A stretch of 64,000 bases of DNA from Paenibacillus xylanexedens (GCF_017874615.1 NZ_JAGIKV010000004.1:1-64000); one strand, 5' to 3'. Numbered from the stretch's first letter, positions 17,951 to 26,673 are shown. Made by a program: numbers and translations. Notes: generated by a model not told the origin, from the letters alone.

Positions 17951-18538
17951 TTATACTTTTGTTAAATGAAGCAAATTTTTGTTTTTAATAAAGTAATCGA
18001 TACCCGACCAGATGGTAATAAGCGCTGCTGCCCATACCGCGATAATATCGACGTGAATACCCGTGTATGAAAACGGGAAATTGTTCAACAGCAACAGCAC
18101 AATCGCCACAATCTGCACTACAGTCTTCAGCTTGCCCCAAGCACTGGCGGCAACAACCGAACCATCCAGCAATGCAATTTGACGCAAGCCGGTAACTGCG
18201 AATTCACGACTAATAATAACAACTGCAATCCAGGAATCCAGCTTGCCCATCTCCACAAGCGAGATCAAAACTGCAGTAACCAGCAACTTGTCTGCGAGTG
18301 GATCGAGCAGTTTCCCCAGATTGGTAACCATGTTATTTTTCCGCGCAAGGTATCCGTCAATTCCATCTGTGCTTGCGGCGATGATAAAAATAACAGCAGC
18401 AATCAGTTGATTATACGGAAGCGACAAGCTTCCAAGCTGCAACGGCTCTGGATAAAATGGAAAATCCACGAGCAGGAACACCATCAAAAAAGGGATTAAG
18501 CAAATTCGTGCAAGCGTAATCCGGTTGGGTAAATTCAC
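17951..18538 (-). CDS. pgsA: CDP-diacylglycerol-glycerol-3-phosphate 3-phosphatidyltransferase
   Basis: PgsA makes phosphatidylglycerol phosphate from CDP-diacylglycerol and glycerol-3-phosphate in the membrane. The 195-residue protein starts NLPNRITLARICLIPF and has the CDP-alcohol transferase motif (DGIDGYLARKNN ... GKLLDPLADK), with several membrane helices. I chose the GTG at 18538, with GGAGGG six bases upstream, over the ATG at 18583. CdsA, which makes its substrate, is also encoded in this window. Confidence 0.95.
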   Translation of the reverse strand: MNLPNRITLARICLIPFLMVFLLVDFPFYPEPLQLGSLSLPYNQLIAAVIFIIAASTDGIDGYLARKNNMVTNLGKLLDPLADKLLVTAVLISLVEMGKLDSWIAVVIISREFAVTGLRQIALLDGSVVAASAWGKLKTVVQIVAIVLLLLNNFPFSYTGIHVDIIAVWAAALITIWSGIDYFIKNKNLLHLTKV

Positions 18539-18858
18539 AAGACGCCCTCCCTCATATCCTCCATTACTCCAAACAATCATCATAATCCCGTTATCATCAT
18601 CCGGAACATGAAATGTACAGTTTCAATGTCAATCCATATTAACATGATCCCACTATGTAGAAACGCAAAAAATAAAGTCAACCGCTCAAAAGCAAAACCG
18701 CTTTAAACGTTCCGGTGACTTCCAGAAGATGTACTGCTTTTCACAAAGTCAGCAAACGATGAGGACTGGACTTGATGCTTGACTGCCAGCAATGCACACT
18801 TAGTATAATATACGCCCAATACCGTGTCAAAAAACACTTTTGCTACAAAAAGGCCATA
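18539..18858. other. Intergenic region and long leader of pgsA
   Basis: About 320 bases containing the pgsA promoter (18802-18830) and a leader of about 255 bases. A second weak promoter-like TTGACT/TACATA pair and a small hairpin (AAAGC/GCTTT) lie inside. I see no coding sequence or known riboswitch. Confidence 0.5.
18802..18830 (-). promoter_or_regulatory. Strong sigma-A promoter of pgsA
   Basis: TTGACA (18825-18830), exactly 17 bases, then TATACT (18802-18807) on the minus strand. Confidence 0.8.
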
Positions 18859-19350
18859 TTACTTGAAATTTGTATATTGCAAATCCAGAGGTAGGTTAGC
18901 ACCATTTAGCAGCTGCATGACAGCTTGCAAATCATTTTTACTCTTACCAGTTACCCGAAGCTGGTCTCCCTGAATCTGACTCTTCACTTTCATCTTGGAG
19001 TCCCGAATCAGGATATTGATTTTCTTGGCGATGTCCTGATCAATCCCCTGTTTAAAATTCAAACGCTGACGGACTGTACCAGAAGACGCTGGCTCTACCT
19101 TTGCGTAATCAATGTTTTTCAATGGTAGACCACGCTTCGCCATTTTGGATTGCAGCACGTCAATGACAGCCTTGAGTTTGGTCTCATCATCAGATACGAT
19201 CGTTAACGCATCCTTATCCAGTTTCAGGCTGCTCTTGCTGCCCTTGAAGTCATAACGAGTGCCAATTTCCTTCTCGGTTTGTGTAACGGCATTTGTCAGT
19301 TCTTGCAAGTCCATTTTGGACACGATATCAAATGAATTTTCTGAACTCAA
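18859..19350 (-). CDS. YajQ-family nucleotide-binding protein
   Basis: This 163-residue YajQ/UPF0234 protein is built of two ferredoxin-like halves. Some homologues bind cyclic di-GMP and act with transcription factors; the role in Firmicutes is unknown. It shows the family signature SFDIVSKMDLQELTNAV at the start and RYDFKGSKS. I chose the TTG at 19350, eight bases after AAAGGG, because it gives the family's usual length; the ATG at 19434 adds 28 residues with no match to relatives. Confidence 0.9.
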   Translation of the reverse strand: MSSENSFDIVSKMDLQELTNAVTQTEKEIGTRYDFKGSKSSLKLDKDALTIVSDDETKLKAVIDVLQSKMAKRGLPLKNIDYAKVEPASSGTVRQRLNFKQGIDQDIAKKINILIRDSKMKVKSQIQGDQLRVTGKSKNDLQAVMQLLNGANLPLDLQYTNFK

Positions 19351-19438
19351 ACCAGTCACCCTTTCAGTTAATCGTATGTTCTGTAACATTATAGAGGATA
19401 CCTTAAGCAAAAGTCTAATTTCAAGCTGTTTCACACAA

Positions 19439-19487
19439 AGAAAAAAGCATTTTTGGCTTCCACTTCAAGTGGTTGCCAAAAATGCTT
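19439..19487 (-). terminator. Terminator of the rodZ/small-protein unit
   Basis: Perfect 13-base arms AAGCATTTTTGGC/GCCAAAAATGCTT followed by TTTTTTC on the minus strand. Confidence 0.85.
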
Positions 19488-19505
19488 GCTGGTCCAGCTT
19501 CCAAC

Positions 19506-19676
19506 CTAATAGCGGCTGCGGCTGGGCTGTCTGAACATATCGAGCACACCCAAAAGTACATGTGCAAGTCCAAAACCCAATATTCCGTAGCCCCAAGCAC
19601 TTGGAGTCAGGTAATAACCCAGGAGGCTGACAATGATCCCTAAACCTGTTACGATCCAGCTGGCTGTCACAGCCAT
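19506..19676 (-). CDS. Small two-helix membrane protein
   Basis: This 56-residue protein reads MAVTASWIVTGLGIIVSLLG, followed by a second hydrophobic segment (GILGFGLAHVLLGVLDMF) and a basic tail (RQPSRSRY). Two membrane helices are predicted. The ATG at 19676 has GAGG close upstream; a TTG at 19706 would give 66 residues but lacks a ribosome binding site. It lies 67 bases after rodZ and before a strong terminator, so it is probably co-transcribed with rodZ. I know no function for it. Confidence 0.6.
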   Translation of the reverse strand: MAVTASWIVTGLGIIVSLLGYYLTPSAWGYGILGFGLAHVLLGVLDMFRQPSRSRY

Positions 19677-19743
19677 CCACCTCACTTCACCAAAAGTTAA
19701 CTGCAAGTTAAGACACGATTATTGTCTCCTGCAGCTGACCCGG

Positions 19744-20790
19744 TTATTCGCTACCAGTGGTACCTCCTGTAGCATCCGTTGATCCATTTTCAACACCTGT
19801 GGAAGAAGTAGTACTACTGTCTTCACCAAGTTTCAAACGGATCCGATTGGTCGCCTTGCCATCCGTTACAACTTGCCCGCCAACCTCAATCGTGGTCGCT
19901 GCAGCGTAACCAGACTTAATATACATGCCTGCACTATCCAACTCAAAGGTATAGCTGTCACCTTCGGCTGTGTTACCATACTCCAACTTCTCTCCACTGG
20001 AGTTCTCGCCTTTGTACACTTCCAGCCAGCTATGACCTGTGGCCTTGATTGTAACCGTTACAGGTTGCCCTGCACTACCGTTAACTTTGAAGTTCGTAAT
20101 ATTTCCTGATTTCCCATCTTCTGCAACACTCACATTAGACGGTGAATTGTCAGTTGGTTCTTTCTCAGTTTCATCCGTCTGTCCGTCCGTTTGGCCATCA
20201 GTTTGACCGTCCGTCTGTCCTTCCGTGTCTGTACCGCCACCGTTACCACCAGCGTCGCCCTCACCAGTACCGTCAGTACCTGAATCTGTTGCTGGCGGAT
20301 TAGATGCCTGTCCGTTGTCGGCAGGTTGATCCGGTTTGTCCTCAGGCTGTTGTTGACTGTCTGTAATTTTGACTGAATCAAGCCCCGGATTATCTGACTC
20401 ATCACCATTGTTATACACCACGTATACATATAACAGTACTACGATCAAAACAGGGAATGTCCACATCAGCGCGACAGACATCCACCGATTACTGCGCTCA
20501 ACCGGACGGCTGGAACGCTTCTGAATAACCGGTTCCATCGTTGCTTCCGTCTCTTCTTCGGGTACGTCTTTTTTGTGTCCCTCCAGCAGCTCATCAGGGT
20601 TCAGTCCCACGGTCTCCGCATAGGTTTTAATGAAAGCACGCACATAGAAGCTGCCCGGCAGCACTTTATAGTCTCCTGCTTCTATGGCCTCCAGATACCT
20701 CTTGCGAATTTTTGTCATTTCCTGTACATCGTCAAGACTCATCCCTTTTTGCAGCCGGGCCTCTCTTAACTGCTGACCCAGTTCAGACAT
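19744..20790 (-). CDS. rodZ: RodZ-like membrane protein (HTH plus DUF4115)
   Basis: This 348-residue protein matches RodZ/YmfM: a cytoplasmic helix-turn-helix of the Cro/C1 type (residues about 5-68), one membrane helix (about 106-126), a long low-complexity outer linker, and a C-terminal beta domain of the DUF4115 type (about 235-330). RodZ links MreB filaments to the cell-wall elongation machinery. The linker has four exact GQTD repeats (191-206) amid Gly-, Asp- and Thr-rich sequence. It lies just after ymfK as in B. subtilis. pgsA, the next B. subtilis neighbour, follows after yajQ here. Confidence 0.9.
   Translation of the reverse strand: MSELGQQLREARLQKGMSLDDVQEMTKIRKRYLEAIEAGDYKVLPGSFYVRAFIKTYAETVGLNPDELLEGHKKDVPEEETEATMEPVIQKRSSRPVERSNRWMSVALMWTFPVLIVVLLYVYVVYNNGDESDNPGLDSVKITDSQQQPEDKPDQPADNGQASNPPATDSGTDGTGEGDAGGNGGGTDTEGQTDGQTDGQTDGQTDETEKEPTDNSPSNVSVAEDGKSGNITNFKVNGSAGQPVTVTIKATGHSWLEVYKGENSSGEKLEYGNTAEGDSYTFELDSAGMYIKSGYAAATTIEVGGQVVTDGKATNRIRLKLGEDSSTTSSTGVENGSTDATGGTTGSE
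20173..20220 (-). repeat. 12-base tandem repeat coding GQTD x4 in rodZ
   Basis: Four in-frame 12-base units encode GQTD four times in the RodZ outer linker, with small codon differences between units. A likely site of length change between strains. Confidence 0.7.
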
Positions 20791-20856
20791 GCCATCTCCT
20801 CCTTATGTTTATCTATTGAGTTGTTGCTAATCTATTCCATGATTCCGCACGGTGCC

Positions 20857-21624
20857 TTACAATTCGTCGGTGTAGCTAGCCGTAAACGTATCATAAATAA
20901 TCTCTTCATTGGGAATGTTACGCAATTCAATAATAATATCAAAATCATTAAAGTCATATTCGGATTCCTGCACAAAAATATCCGGATGTTCGATAACTTT
21001 GGTACTAGGCATGGACATAATATCCTGCAACAAATTGTAATGCCGCTCACTGGAACGAATCGTACTTACAATTCCGTCAATGATGAAGACATTGTTCGGG
21101 TTCAATTCGTCTTCGGACATTTGACTCCTAATCGTCTGACGAAGAAGTGTGGAGGAAACAAACGTCCATCGCTTCATTGCACATACGCTGCCCGCAATAA
21201 TGGACTCCGTTTTGCCAACACGAGGCATTCCGCGCAAACCGATGACCTGATTGCCTTCCCTCTTAAATACTTCACCCAAAAAGTCCACAAGTAACCCAAG
21301 TTCATCTCGTGTAAAACGAAATGTCTTGCGATCATCCGAGTCACGGTCAATGTATCTGCCATGACGCACGGCCAAAATATCCACCAATTTAGGTTGCCGC
21401 AAAGCCGATACGGTGATGCTGTTTACTTTGCCAAGCATTTCACCAAGCAAACGGATTTTTTCATCATCATCCGATTCAAGCAGCATGCCTCGAGTTTTGC
21501 CTTCAACACCGTTAATGGTCAATATATTCACTTCAAGCATCCCCAGCATAGAGGCAATATCGCCTAACAAACCGGGTCTGTTCTTATGTATTTTATATTC
21601 CATGTACCATTGTTTAGATTCCAT
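20857..21624 (-). CDS. ymfK: YmfK-like DUF3388 protein: ACT-like domain plus P-loop domain
   Basis: This 255-residue conserved protein has unknown function. Residues about 5-75 look like an ACT regulatory domain (RPGLLGDIASMLGMLEVNI). A P-loop follows at 132-139 (GMPRVGKT), with a Walker B-like VFIIDG at 179-184, so nucleotide binding is likely. The ATG at 21624 has GGGGTG five bases upstream; a longer start at 21681 is less likely. The ymfJ-ymfK-rodZ order matches B. subtilis. A ligand-sensing NTPase is inferred from the domains only. Confidence 0.8.
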   Translation of the reverse strand: MESKQWYMEYKIHKNRPGLLGDIASMLGMLEVNILTINGVEGKTRGMLLESDDDEKIRLLGEMLGKVNSITVSALRQPKLVDILAVRHGRYIDRDSDDRKTFRFTRDELGLLVDFLGEVFKREGNQVIGLRGMPRVGKTESIIAGSVCAMKRWTFVSSTLLRQTIRSQMSEDELNPNNVFIIDGIVSTIRSSERHYNLLQDIMSMPSTKVIEHPDIFVQESEYDFNDFDIIIELRNIPNEEIIYDTFTASYTDEL

Positions 21625-21785
21625 TTCAACACCCCGTAATGCATTATTCCCCATTATTCGACAGCAACAGAACGTGTCCACTGGACAACAATCTGAGACA
21701 TCTTCTAAAAATGGGTCACGTTAATGATATATAAAATGAAAATGAATTACAAGAACAGCTCTGTAATCCGTTTGTAATCATTAGA

Positions 21786-21807
21786 GAAAAGCCCCCTTGC
21801 GGGAGCT
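21786..21807 (-). terminator. Terminator after ymfJ
   Basis: AGC-CCC/GGG-GCT arms with one mismatch around TTGC, followed by TTTTC on the minus strand, 15 bases after the stop. Confidence 0.7.
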
Positions 21808-21821
21808 CTTCATCTGTAATC

Positions 21822-22085
21822 TTATGCGTTTTGTTTGGCCAATTTGACCATCAGGCACGCAATCGTACGACGCTCATCAGCATCGCCGACATCCCATAAC
21901 TCTTTCAATGCCCGGTTGGAATGGTTCGCCGGATCGACTTTCTCATCAAGGAAGTCGCCGATTTCATACGCAAGTTTGTTGATGGTTTCTTCACTCATCC
22001 CCATCTTCTCTGCTTGCAGTACGCGGTCACCCAGGAACTTCTTCCATGTGTCAAAACTGGAGAGCACTGTTTTTTCTGTTGACAT
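21822..22085 (-). CDS. ymfJ: YmfJ-like DUF3243 protein
   Basis: This 87-residue cytosolic helical protein matches the short DUF3243 family found in Bacillales (FDTWKKFLGDRVLQAEKMG and a conserved C-terminal DERRTIACLMVKLA). Function unknown. AGGAGG precedes the ATG. It stands between ymfI and ymfK as in B. subtilis and ends at its own terminator. Confidence 0.88.
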   Translation of the reverse strand: MSTEKTVLSSFDTWKKFLGDRVLQAEKMGMSEETINKLAYEIGDFLDEKVDPANHSNRALKELWDVGDADERRTIACLMVKLAKQNA

Positions 22086-22248
22086 GATAAATCCTCCTTA
22101 GATGACGCATGAGATTTAAAATCAACAGTTGTAATATGTGCTTTCGAGGCATTTTATATACGAGCATTTTGAAAATAATCCGGAAGACGACTGCTTCTCA
22201 GCAACCTTCACCTGGTTCGTTCACAGCCAGTCAAGTTTTCTTGCTTTT

Positions 22249-23019
22249 TTACGTTAACCAACCGCCATTTGGACTGATGATCTGCCCATTGATATAACCC
22301 GATTCAGGGAGGGCCAGAAAATAAACCAATGATGAGATTTCATCAGGTTGAGCAAGTCTTCCTGCCGGAATTTCCTCTTCCAGCATCTTCAGTTCACTCT
22401 GATCCAGATGGCTCAGCATGGATGTCTGAACGGCACCAGGAGCAACGGCATTTACGGTTACTCCGGAAGGCGCGAGTTCTTTCGCAAGCGCTTTGGTGAA
22501 TGCATTCACTCCACCCTTGGTTGTGGAATACAGCACCTCACAAGAAGCACCAGACAGTCCCCAGATCGACGATACATTAATGATTCGGCCATACCTTTGG
22601 GAGATCATGTGAGGCATCATTTCCTGTGTACACATAAACGTGCCTTTGAGGTTAATCGCCATCACTTCATCCCAGATCTCCTCTGTAACATCAGACAACA
22701 TCCCATAATGCGAGATTCCTGCGTTGTTCACAAGGATATCTGGCATGAGATTGTGCGACTCCAGCTTCTCACGCATGCGCTCAATCTGTTCCCGGCTGCG
22801 AAGATCCGCAGACACGGTCATGATTTTTCCACTGCCCTGTTCCATGCACCGTCTGGCGGCTTCATTCGCTGCTTCATGCGATTTCATATAGTGTATAACA
22901 ACATTCATTCCCACTCTGGCAAAGCGTTCTGCGATAGCCGCTCCGATGCCACCGCTTGCGCCAGTTACCAGTACAGTCATTTCCCCGATTGCCTTCAATT
23001 GTCCCGTTCCCCTCTCCAT
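22249..23019 (-). CDS. ymfI: EF-P 5-aminopentanone reductase-like SDR (YmfI)
   Basis: This 256-residue short-chain dehydrogenase/reductase has the NADPH motif TGASGGIG (19-26), the NNAG motif, and the catalytic Ser, Tyr and Lys in NVSSIWG and YSTTKGG. In B. subtilis YmfI reduces the 5-aminopentanone on elongation factor P to the 5-aminopentanol form. FabG-like fatty-acid reductases are related, but its place after ymfF and ymfH supports the EF-P role. The ATG at 23019 lies one base after the ymfH stop (TGATATG), suggesting translational coupling; starts at 22998 or 22980 are possible. Confidence 0.88.
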   Translation of the reverse strand: MERGTGQLKAIGEMTVLVTGASGGIGAAIAERFARVGMNVVIHYMKSHEAANEAARRCMEQGSGKIMTVSADLRSREQIERMREKLESHNLMPDILVNNAGISHYGMLSDVTEEIWDEVMAINLKGTFMCTQEMMPHMISQRYGRIINVSSIWGLSGASCEVLYSTTKGGVNAFTKALAKELAPSGVTVNAVAPGAVQTSMLSHLDQSELKMLEEEIPAGRLAQPDEISSLVYFLALPESGYINGQIISPNGGWLT

Positions 23020-23020
23020 A

Positions 23021-24301
23021 TCAAGGACTCACGACTAGCGATACAGCCAGATGATCCCACCGAATATGCTCTCTCAGTCTGAGATTTACATCTTCCAGTG
23101 TAATCGATTCATAGAGCGGCAGCATATTGAAAAAATCACCGCCACGGAATTGCTGACGTGTAAATTCATGCGCAATGTTCTCCGGAGAATTGAGCATACG
23201 CAAATATCCGCCTATTTTCTTTTTGCGTGCACGTTCAAAATCCGTGGATTCGAACCCTTTCTCTACAATGGCATCCACTTCTTCACGTATACGCGCGAGC
23301 AGTTGATCCGGGTCTTTTGTATCACCACCAATGGCTGAAAACGCGTATTGCGGCGAACTGTTATACTCATGTCCAAAGCTGTCCGAGATCAGATCTTCAT
23401 CGTAGAGCTTCTGAAATAATCGTGTGCTTGAGCCAAACAAAAGATCCATCATCAGCTGCGTTGTCATATCTCGCCGTAACAATTGTTCTCCGGTAAGTCC
23501 AACGTCCGTCTCCTTGAATCCAAACAGACATTTGGGCAGTGACACAGCCAGTTTCGCTTCCCGTCTGGCTTCTCCTACCTGCTCAGGCTCCGGCTCGAAG
23601 AAACGTTGAATACTCCCCTGTGGCTTATAATCCTTCTGCTCCTGGTTCGATCGAACCATATCAATGACTTCTTGTGGATCTACACCACCCACCACAAACA
23701 AGAGCATATTACTCGGGTGATAGAAGGTGTTATAACACTCATACAACATCTCTTTGGTAATCGTACGGATGGATTCCACCGTTCCTGCAATATCGATATG
23801 CACCGGATGTTTTTGATACATGGCTTCGATCAATCCAAAATAAACACGCCAGTCCGGATTATCAGCATACATGTCAATTTCCTGTCCAATAATGCCTTTT
23901 TCCTTTTCCACATTTTGATCCGTGAAGTAAGGATTTTGCACAAAGTCGACTAATGTTTGTATATTTTCATTCACATATTCGGTCGCTGAAAACAAATAAA
24001 CCGTCTGATCAAAGCTCGTAAAGGCGTTAGCTGAAGCACCATGAGATGCAAACGTGGCAAAAATATCGCCTGTTGGTTCTTCAAACATTTTATGCTCCAG
24101 AAAATGGGCAATCCCATCCGGAACCTTCACTTCTTCCTGCCCTTCAACCTGAAAATGGTTATCCACCGATCCATACTTGGTTGCAAACGTAGCATACGTT
24201 TTCTGGAATCCCGGTTTAGGCAAAATATAGACATGCAGTCCGTTATCCATTACTTCGTAATATAGTGTCTCCTGCAAATGCTCATACCGAATGCTCTCCA
24301 C
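23021..24301 (-). CDS. ymfH: M16-family protease YmfH (EF-P modification associated)
   Basis: This 426-residue insulinase-like protein has an intact zinc motif, HFLEH at 66-70, with the distal Glu expected in IIGQEIDMY. In B. subtilis ymfH is associated with EF-P 5-aminopentanol modification, though its biochemical role is unclear. The GTG start has AAGGAGG eight bases upstream. It lies three bases after ymfF. M16 proteins often work as pairs of one active and one inactive subunit, and ymfF lacks the zinc motif, so a heterodimer is likely. Confidence 0.92.
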   Translation of the reverse strand: MESIRYEHLQETLYYEVMDNGLHVYILPKPGFQKTYATFATKYGSVDNHFQVEGQEEVKVPDGIAHFLEHKMFEEPTGDIFATFASHGASANAFTSFDQTVYLFSATEYVNENIQTLVDFVQNPYFTDQNVEKEKGIIGQEIDMYADNPDWRVYFGLIEAMYQKHPVHIDIAGTVESIRTITKEMLYECYNTFYHPSNMLLFVVGGVDPQEVIDMVRSNQEQKDYKPQGSIQRFFEPEPEQVGEARREAKLAVSLPKCLFGFKETDVGLTGEQLLRRDMTTQLMMDLLFGSSTRLFQKLYDEDLISDSFGHEYNSSPQYAFSAIGGDTKDPDQLLARIREEVDAIVEKGFESTDFERARKKKIGGYLRMLNSPENIAHEFTRQQFRGGDFFNMLPLYESITLEDVNLRLREHIRWDHLAVSLVVSP

Positions 24302-24304
24302 CGA

Positions 24305-25585
24305 TTATTCCTCCTTCTCATCCCGCAAGAAATAAATCGTATCCAGACGGAATTGTTCTGCCGCCTCACGCACATCTTCCTTGCTAATATGTTCTACCTG
24401 AGCCAACAGCTCTTCAGCCGTTCTTTCTTTGCCAGACAACTGTCGATTGAAGTCATAAGCGATCATCTCAAAAGCAGAATCCTGCATTTCATTAAGCAGG
24501 TTACGGATCATTGCTTTGGTCTGAGACATTTCCAGGTCACTGATTGTACCGCTTTTCATTTCTTCCAGCTGCTGCTTGATGATGGTGACAGCCTTCTCAT
24601 AATTAGGGATTTCAATCCCGGATTGAATCGTTGCAATGCCCTTATGTCCGTCATATCGCGATGACGCGTAATACGCCAGACTTTCTTTTTCACGAACATT
24701 TACAAACAGTTTGGAATGAGGATAACCACCGAGAATCCCGTTGTACATTAATGCTGCGGCATACTGAGGATCTCCATAAGTGATAGATGTACGGAGTCCC
24801 ATATTGAGTTTTCCCTGACTCACATTCAGTCGCTCAACAACGGTCTCCACTTCCTTATCTCCTCGAACCGCTGCCTGTGTCTGGTAATCAGAGGAGAACG
24901 TTCGATCTACATTGAAATGACGCTGAACAAGGTTCTCGACCTCCTCCAGTGTCGTATCTCCTACCACGTATAGATCCATACTCGCCTGCTGCAGCCACTC
25001 CTGATAAGACGCACTCAGTGTGTCAGGCTCAATCCCGGGCAGATCCTTTCGCTCACCCAGTGGGTGAAGACGGTACGGCTCGTTCTTGCACATTTCCTCA
25101 ATACTGCGTTCAGCGGCATAGCGCATTTTATCATTCACGATGGACTCCAGCTTTTTACGAACAGTCTCTCGCTCTGCTTGTACATAAGACGTCCTGAAAT
25201 GTCCATTCTCCTGTGCAGGTCGTGTAAGAACCTCTCCAAGGAAGGCAAATGAACGATCCAGTAGCTGCTCATCCCCTCCAACAAAGGAATCATTAATGGT
25301 ATCCATTCGGAATTGTACAATCTGGTAATCCCCGCGTTTATAGACGTCAAAACCAAAACCTGCTCCATACAGATGCTCCAATTGCTCACGAAATTGCTTT
25401 GTTTCCGGATAGGACTCCGTGCCACGTCGCAGAACAAAAGGTGTCAGTGCTACTTTGGTTACTGTATCTTCCCGTAAAGGAACTCCTGCATATAGCGATA
25501 TAGCGAACGTTTTGAAACGTTTAGTCGGAAGCACATGTATACGAAACTCTCTCTTGTTACCTCGTTCGAATCCTGATGTATTCAA
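24305..25585 (-). CDS. ymfF: M16-family protease-like protein YmfF (zinc motif lost)
   Basis: This 426-residue M16 protein has no HxxEH: the aligned place reads LTPFVLRRGTESYP. It is probably the non-catalytic partner of YmfH, as in other M16 pairs. In B. subtilis it is associated with EF-P 5-aminopentanol modification. The start is TTG with AAAGGGG nine bases upstream. It begins the ymfF-ymfH-ymfI unit, which is not interrupted. Confidence 0.9.
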   Translation of the reverse strand: MNTSGFERGNKREFRIHVLPTKRFKTFAISLYAGVPLREDTVTKVALTPFVLRRGTESYPETKQFREQLEHLYGAGFGFDVYKRGDYQIVQFRMDTINDSFVGGDEQLLDRSFAFLGEVLTRPAQENGHFRTSYVQAERETVRKKLESIVNDKMRYAAERSIEEMCKNEPYRLHPLGERKDLPGIEPDTLSASYQEWLQQASMDLYVVGDTTLEEVENLVQRHFNVDRTFSSDYQTQAAVRGDKEVETVVERLNVSQGKLNMGLRTSITYGDPQYAAALMYNGILGGYPHSKLFVNVREKESLAYYASSRYDGHKGIATIQSGIEIPNYEKAVTIIKQQLEEMKSGTISDLEMSQTKAMIRNLLNEMQDSAFEMIAYDFNRQLSGKERTAEELLAQVEHISKEDVREAAEQFRLDTIYFLRDEKEE

Positions 25586-25660
25586 ATGTCAAAACCCCTT
25601 TACGGCGTCATTTATCATGCAATCGTATTAAGCTAAACGTAACAACCATTTTAACCCATG

Positions 25661-25703
25661 CAAAAGGCAAGAAGCAACCGAAGTCACGCCTTCTGGTTGC
25701 TTC
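25661..25703 (-). terminator. Terminator of the sleB-like gene
   Basis: GAAGCAACC/GGTTGCTTC with inner AAG/CTT, followed by a T-rich stretch (TTGCCTTTT) on the minus strand, 9 bases after the stop. Confidence 0.7.
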
Positions 25704-25711
25704 CAACATCA

Positions 25712-26542
25712 TCACATACAAAAGATATGCTGTCCGATTGTTTTCACTTGTGGGCGGGTCCAGATCCATTTGGATGTTGCTGTTTTCGGGTTAAAATAAT
25801 AGAGACATCCACCGGACGGATCCCATCCATTCAGGGCCTGCTCAACTGCCTTTTTGGCTTGTGCGTTCGGTTCCAGATAGATCTGTCCGTCTGCTACAGC
25901 CGTAAATGCACCTGGCTGAAAGATCACGCCAGAAGGCGTATTTGGAAAGCTTGGTGATTTCACGCGATTCATAATTACTGCCGCTACTGCGACTTGACCT
26001 TCAAACGGTTCCCCTCGGGCCTCACCATATACTGCGTTAGCCATAATTTTGAGTTCATTCTCCGAGAGACCGAGTGCATTGGCAGATCCCATATTATCTT
26101 GCTCTTTATCTGCCGTATTGTTACTACTATCACTTCCACCTGAAGGTTTTTCCTTGTGCAATGGCGTTTCCGTTGGCGACCATTTGGTTGAAGCATTATA
26201 CAATTTCAGTTTGGTTTCAGCTCCAACGACACCATCGGCCTTCATACCAAATTCGGATTGAAACCATTTGACGGATTTCAGCGTGCTGTTGCCAAAATTG
26301 CTATCGATTTTACCATTGTAAAATCCCAAATACTTGAGCCGGCCTTGAAGCTCATACACATCCTGACCGTAACTTCCATATTTCACAGCGTTGCTGCTGA
26401 AAGTAGGCAAGGCTTTCTCTTCAACTTGTGGTGCGCTTTGATTCGAACTTTCGGTTGCTGCATTCTCAGGAAGCAAATAGCGGATTCCCAATGCGGACAT
26501 CAGCAAAATAGCAGTGAAAAGCCATATGTTCATTTTTCGCAT
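25712..26542 (-). CDS. sleB: SleB-like spore cortex hydrolase
   Basis: This 276-residue protein has an N-terminal hydrophobic export signal (residues about 5-25), a peptidoglycan-binding type 1 domain (about 55-115), a Ser/Asn/Thr linker and a C-terminal Hydrolase_2 domain (about 160-276) with AVYGEARGEPFEGQVAVAAV and its likely catalytic Glu. SleB-type lytic transglycosylases degrade spore cortex at germination. No ypeB gene follows, unlike in Bacillus. The ribosome binding site is weak for either ATG (26542 or 26533). The sigma-G-like promoter upstream supports a spore role over a vegetative wall hydrolase. Confidence 0.85.
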   Translation of the reverse strand: MRKMNIWLFTAILLMSALGIRYLLPENAATESSNQSAPQVEEKALPTFSSNAVKYGSYGQDVYELQGRLKYLGFYNGKIDSNFGNSTLKSVKWFQSEFGMKADGVVGAETKLKLYNASTKWSPTETPLHKEKPSGGSDSSNNTADKEQDNMGSANALGLSENELKIMANAVYGEARGEPFEGQVAVAAVIMNRVKSPSFPNTPSGVIFQPGAFTAVADGQIYLEPNAQAKKAVEQALNGWDPSGGCLYYFNPKTATSKWIWTRPQVKTIGQHIFCM

Positions 26543-26590
26543 CGACTGTGCTCTACCTTTCTCTTGTGGGATTAACAGAATCGCTAAGGT

Positions 26591-26620
26591 TATTATGACA
26601 AGCCTGCTTGCTTCCTATGC
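26591..26620 (-). promoter_or_regulatory. Candidate sigma-G promoter of the sleB-like gene
   Basis: GCATA (26616-26620), 18 bases, CATAATA (26591-26597) on the minus strand fit the sigma-G consensus GYATR-N18-CATNNTA. It lies about 50 bases before the start. Forespore expression fits SleB. Confidence 0.65.
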
Positions 26621-26673
26621 ACTAAATCATCCGATCATTGGACATCATGGTAAAACTTCAGTCAAATTGTATG

